DNA of 9,453 bases, taken from positions 1-9,453 of the forward strand of contig JAKONS010000437.1 in the NCBI GenBank assembly GCA_022701845.1, read 5' to 3'. Positions 8,739 to 9,453 of this stretch are shown piece by piece (position 1 is the stretch's first letter; each line of letters opens with the position of its first letter). Both the position numbers and the translations under genes were made by a program. The notes beneath the pieces are model-generated. The model did not search any database, had not been told where the DNA came from, and saw nothing but the letters and a program-made list of their open reading frames with translations. The DNA comes from Burkholderiaceae bacterium (GTDB lineage Bacteria; Pseudomonadota; Gammaproteobacteria; Burkholderiales; Burkholderiaceae).

Positions 8739-8744
8739 TAGAAT
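8739..8744 (+). promoter_or_regulatory. Candidate -10 element of the nrdA promoter
   Basis: TAGAAT matches the sigma-70 -10 consensus at five of six positions and sits exactly between the two NrdR-like boxes. No good -35 is visible at 16-18 bases; CCTCAA at 8716-8721 is the closest by spacing and is poor. Start would be near 8751, giving an nrdA leader of about 130 bases. NrdR bound to both boxes would cover this element. Confidence 0.55.
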
Positions 8745-8753
8745 GGTCCCAGC

Positions 8754-8769
8754 CCCCTGCATATAGGGG
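8754..8769. promoter_or_regulatory. NrdR box 2 upstream of nrdA
   Basis: CCCCTGCATATAGGGG has symmetrical arms (CCCCT and AGGGG) around an A/T-rich centre. It agrees with the NrdR consensus at about 10 of 16 positions, weaker than box 1. The main support is spacing: it starts exactly 32 bases after box 1, with 16 bases between, the tandem same-face arrangement typical of NrdR sites. Alone it could also be read as a 6-bp hairpin (8753-8758 with 8765-8770). Confidence 0.62.
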
Positions 8770-8882
8770 GTCCCCGTTCATCGGCCCGCGCCGAAAGATG
8801 GTCCTTCCCCGCCCGAGTGCCGACACCGTCCGCACCGCTCCGGGACCGGCCAACGCACAACGACGACTCAGGAACCACCCGC

Positions 8883-9453
8883 ATGCAAACTGCCACCGCC
8901 ACGCCGACCGCGCCCGTCGGCGCCACCTTCCCGGCGACCGAAGCCGCTTCCCAGACGTCCGCCCCGGCGGCCAACTCCGGCGCCCTGGCCCACTACCAGA
9001 TCATCCGCCGCAACGGCGCCGTGGTGCCCTTCGAGCCGCAGAAGATCGCAGTGGCCATGATGAAGGCCTTTCTGGCGGTGCACGGCACCGGCGGCGCGGC
9101 ATCGGCCAGCGTGCGCGAGACGGTCGACCTGCTCACCCAGAACGTGTCGCGCGCGCTGGTGCGCTCGCGCCCGGGCGGCGGCACCTTCCATATCGAGGAC
9201 GTACAGGACCAGGTCGAACTCGGCCTGATGCGCGGCAGCCACCACGAGGTCGCCCGCGCCTATGTGCTGTACCGCGAGCGCCGCACCCAGGAGCGCGCCC
9301 GCCAGATCGAGGAAGCCAAGCCGAAGGCACCGACGATGCACGTGCTGGACGGCGGCCAGCGCGTCGCCCTCGACATGGACAAGCTGCATGCACTGATCAC
9401 CTCGGCCTGCTCCGGCCTGGGCGCCGACGTCAAGGCCGACCCGATCGTCGCCG
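8883..9453 (+). CDS. nrdA: Ribonucleoside-diphosphate reductase alpha subunit NrdA (5' part)
   Basis: Large subunit of class Ia ribonucleotide reductase, which makes dNDPs with the radical-bearing NrdB subunit. The first 190 codons are present and the frame runs off the window, so catalytic cysteines and most of the barrel are not visible. Residues 1-36 are an Ala/Thr/Pro-rich, probably disordered extension absent from E. coli NrdA. Residues about 38-135 are an ATP-cone (YQIIRRNGAVVPFEPQKI, then RPGGGTFHIEDVQDQVE), the allosteric domain that senses ATP/dATP. From about 152, MHVLDGGQRVALDMDKLHAL resembles the start of a second ATP-cone, as in Pseudomonas NrdA. AGGAA at 8870-8874 is a good ribosome-binding site eight bases before the ATG. 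NrdR-like boxes precede it, so expression is probably repressed when dATP is high. Confidence 0.93.
   Translation, partial: MQTATATPTAPVGATFPATEAASQTSAPAANSGALAHYQIIRRNGAVVPFEPQKIAVAMMKAFLAVHGTGGAASASVRETVDLLTQNVSRALVRSRPGGGTFHIEDVQDQVELGLMRGSHHEVARAYVLYRERRTQERARQIEEAKPKAPTMHVLDGGQRVALDMDKLHALITSACSGLGADVKADPIVA

Larger units (their letters stand above)
8548..8882. other. ampD-nrdA intergenic region (335 bases)
   Basis: This is the largest gap and the only clearly A/T-enriched place apart from the first bases of the window. From 5' to 3' it holds an A-rich stretch running out of the ampD stop (about 8543-8563), GC-rich sequence with a strong hairpin (8662-8681), a perfect palindrome (8688-8699), two NrdR-like boxes around a -10 element (8722-8769), and an uncharacterised leader of about 130 bases before nrdA. 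I see no intrinsic terminator with a proper T tract after ampD, so some read-through into nrdA is possible. No convincing ORF is present. One frame after ampD reads as a short lysine-rich run but has no good start codon. Confidence 0.7.

Noticed and set aside
7980..8741. + strand open frame running through ampD into the intergenic region
   Set aside because: Arg-rich shadow of ampD in another frame. Only its end leaves the gene, noted separately as a possible lysine-rich remnant.

Overview
The window is very GC-rich DNA, with codon use dominated by G or C in third positions. It most resembles a Burkholderiales betaproteobacterium of the Comamonadaceae/Sphaerotilaceae type. This rests on recognised protein families and on a gene order I recall from that group (ffh | ccsA - PP0621-family - pilS - pilR - ampD - nrdA). 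No database search was run. I see no mobile element, CRISPR array, tRNA or rRNA, and no sign of recent transfer. All real genes share the same composition, and the many long overlapping frames are GC-driven shadows.

Layout. (1) Bases 1-2054: an opgH/mdoH-type glucosyltransferase on the + strand. It is preceded by a near-perfect sigma-54 (-24/-12) promoter at 17-33, whose predicted start point falls at the annotated ATG. (2) 2055-2123: a short convergent gap with one symmetrical hairpin flanked by A and T tracts, a bidirectional terminator for mdoH and ffh. (3) 2124-3515: ffh on the - strand, the protein subunit of the signal recognition particle. (4) 3516-3665: a divergent promoter region. 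(5) 3666-8547: a tightly packed + strand operon: CcsA/YpjD-type cytochrome c assembly membrane protein, small PP0621-family protein, PilS-like sensor kinase, PilR-like sigma-54 activator, and AmpD amidase. Junctions are ATGA, a 20-base gap, GTGA, and a 20-base overlap if ampD starts at its best ribosome-binding site. (6) 8548-8882: the largest gap. It holds an A-rich stretch, a GC hairpin, a perfect 12-base palindrome, and two palindromic boxes 32 bases apart that look like tandem NrdR operators around a -10 element. (7) 8883-9453: the 5' part of nrdA (class Ia ribonucleotide reductase large subunit), cut by the window edge. It shows one ATP-cone and what looks like the start of a second.

How the genes fit together. 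Most are envelope or housekeeping functions: periplasmic glucan synthesis (MdoH), membrane protein targeting (Ffh), cytochrome c maturation (CcsA), type IV pilus regulation (PilS/PilR), muropeptide recycling (AmpD) and dNTP supply (NrdA). The main regulatory theme is sigma-54: the window encodes a sigma-54 activator (PilR) and carries a strong sigma-54 promoter in front of mdoH. The gene set looks like ordinary chromosomal core. I found no convincing new biological system; the points of interest are mostly regulatory.
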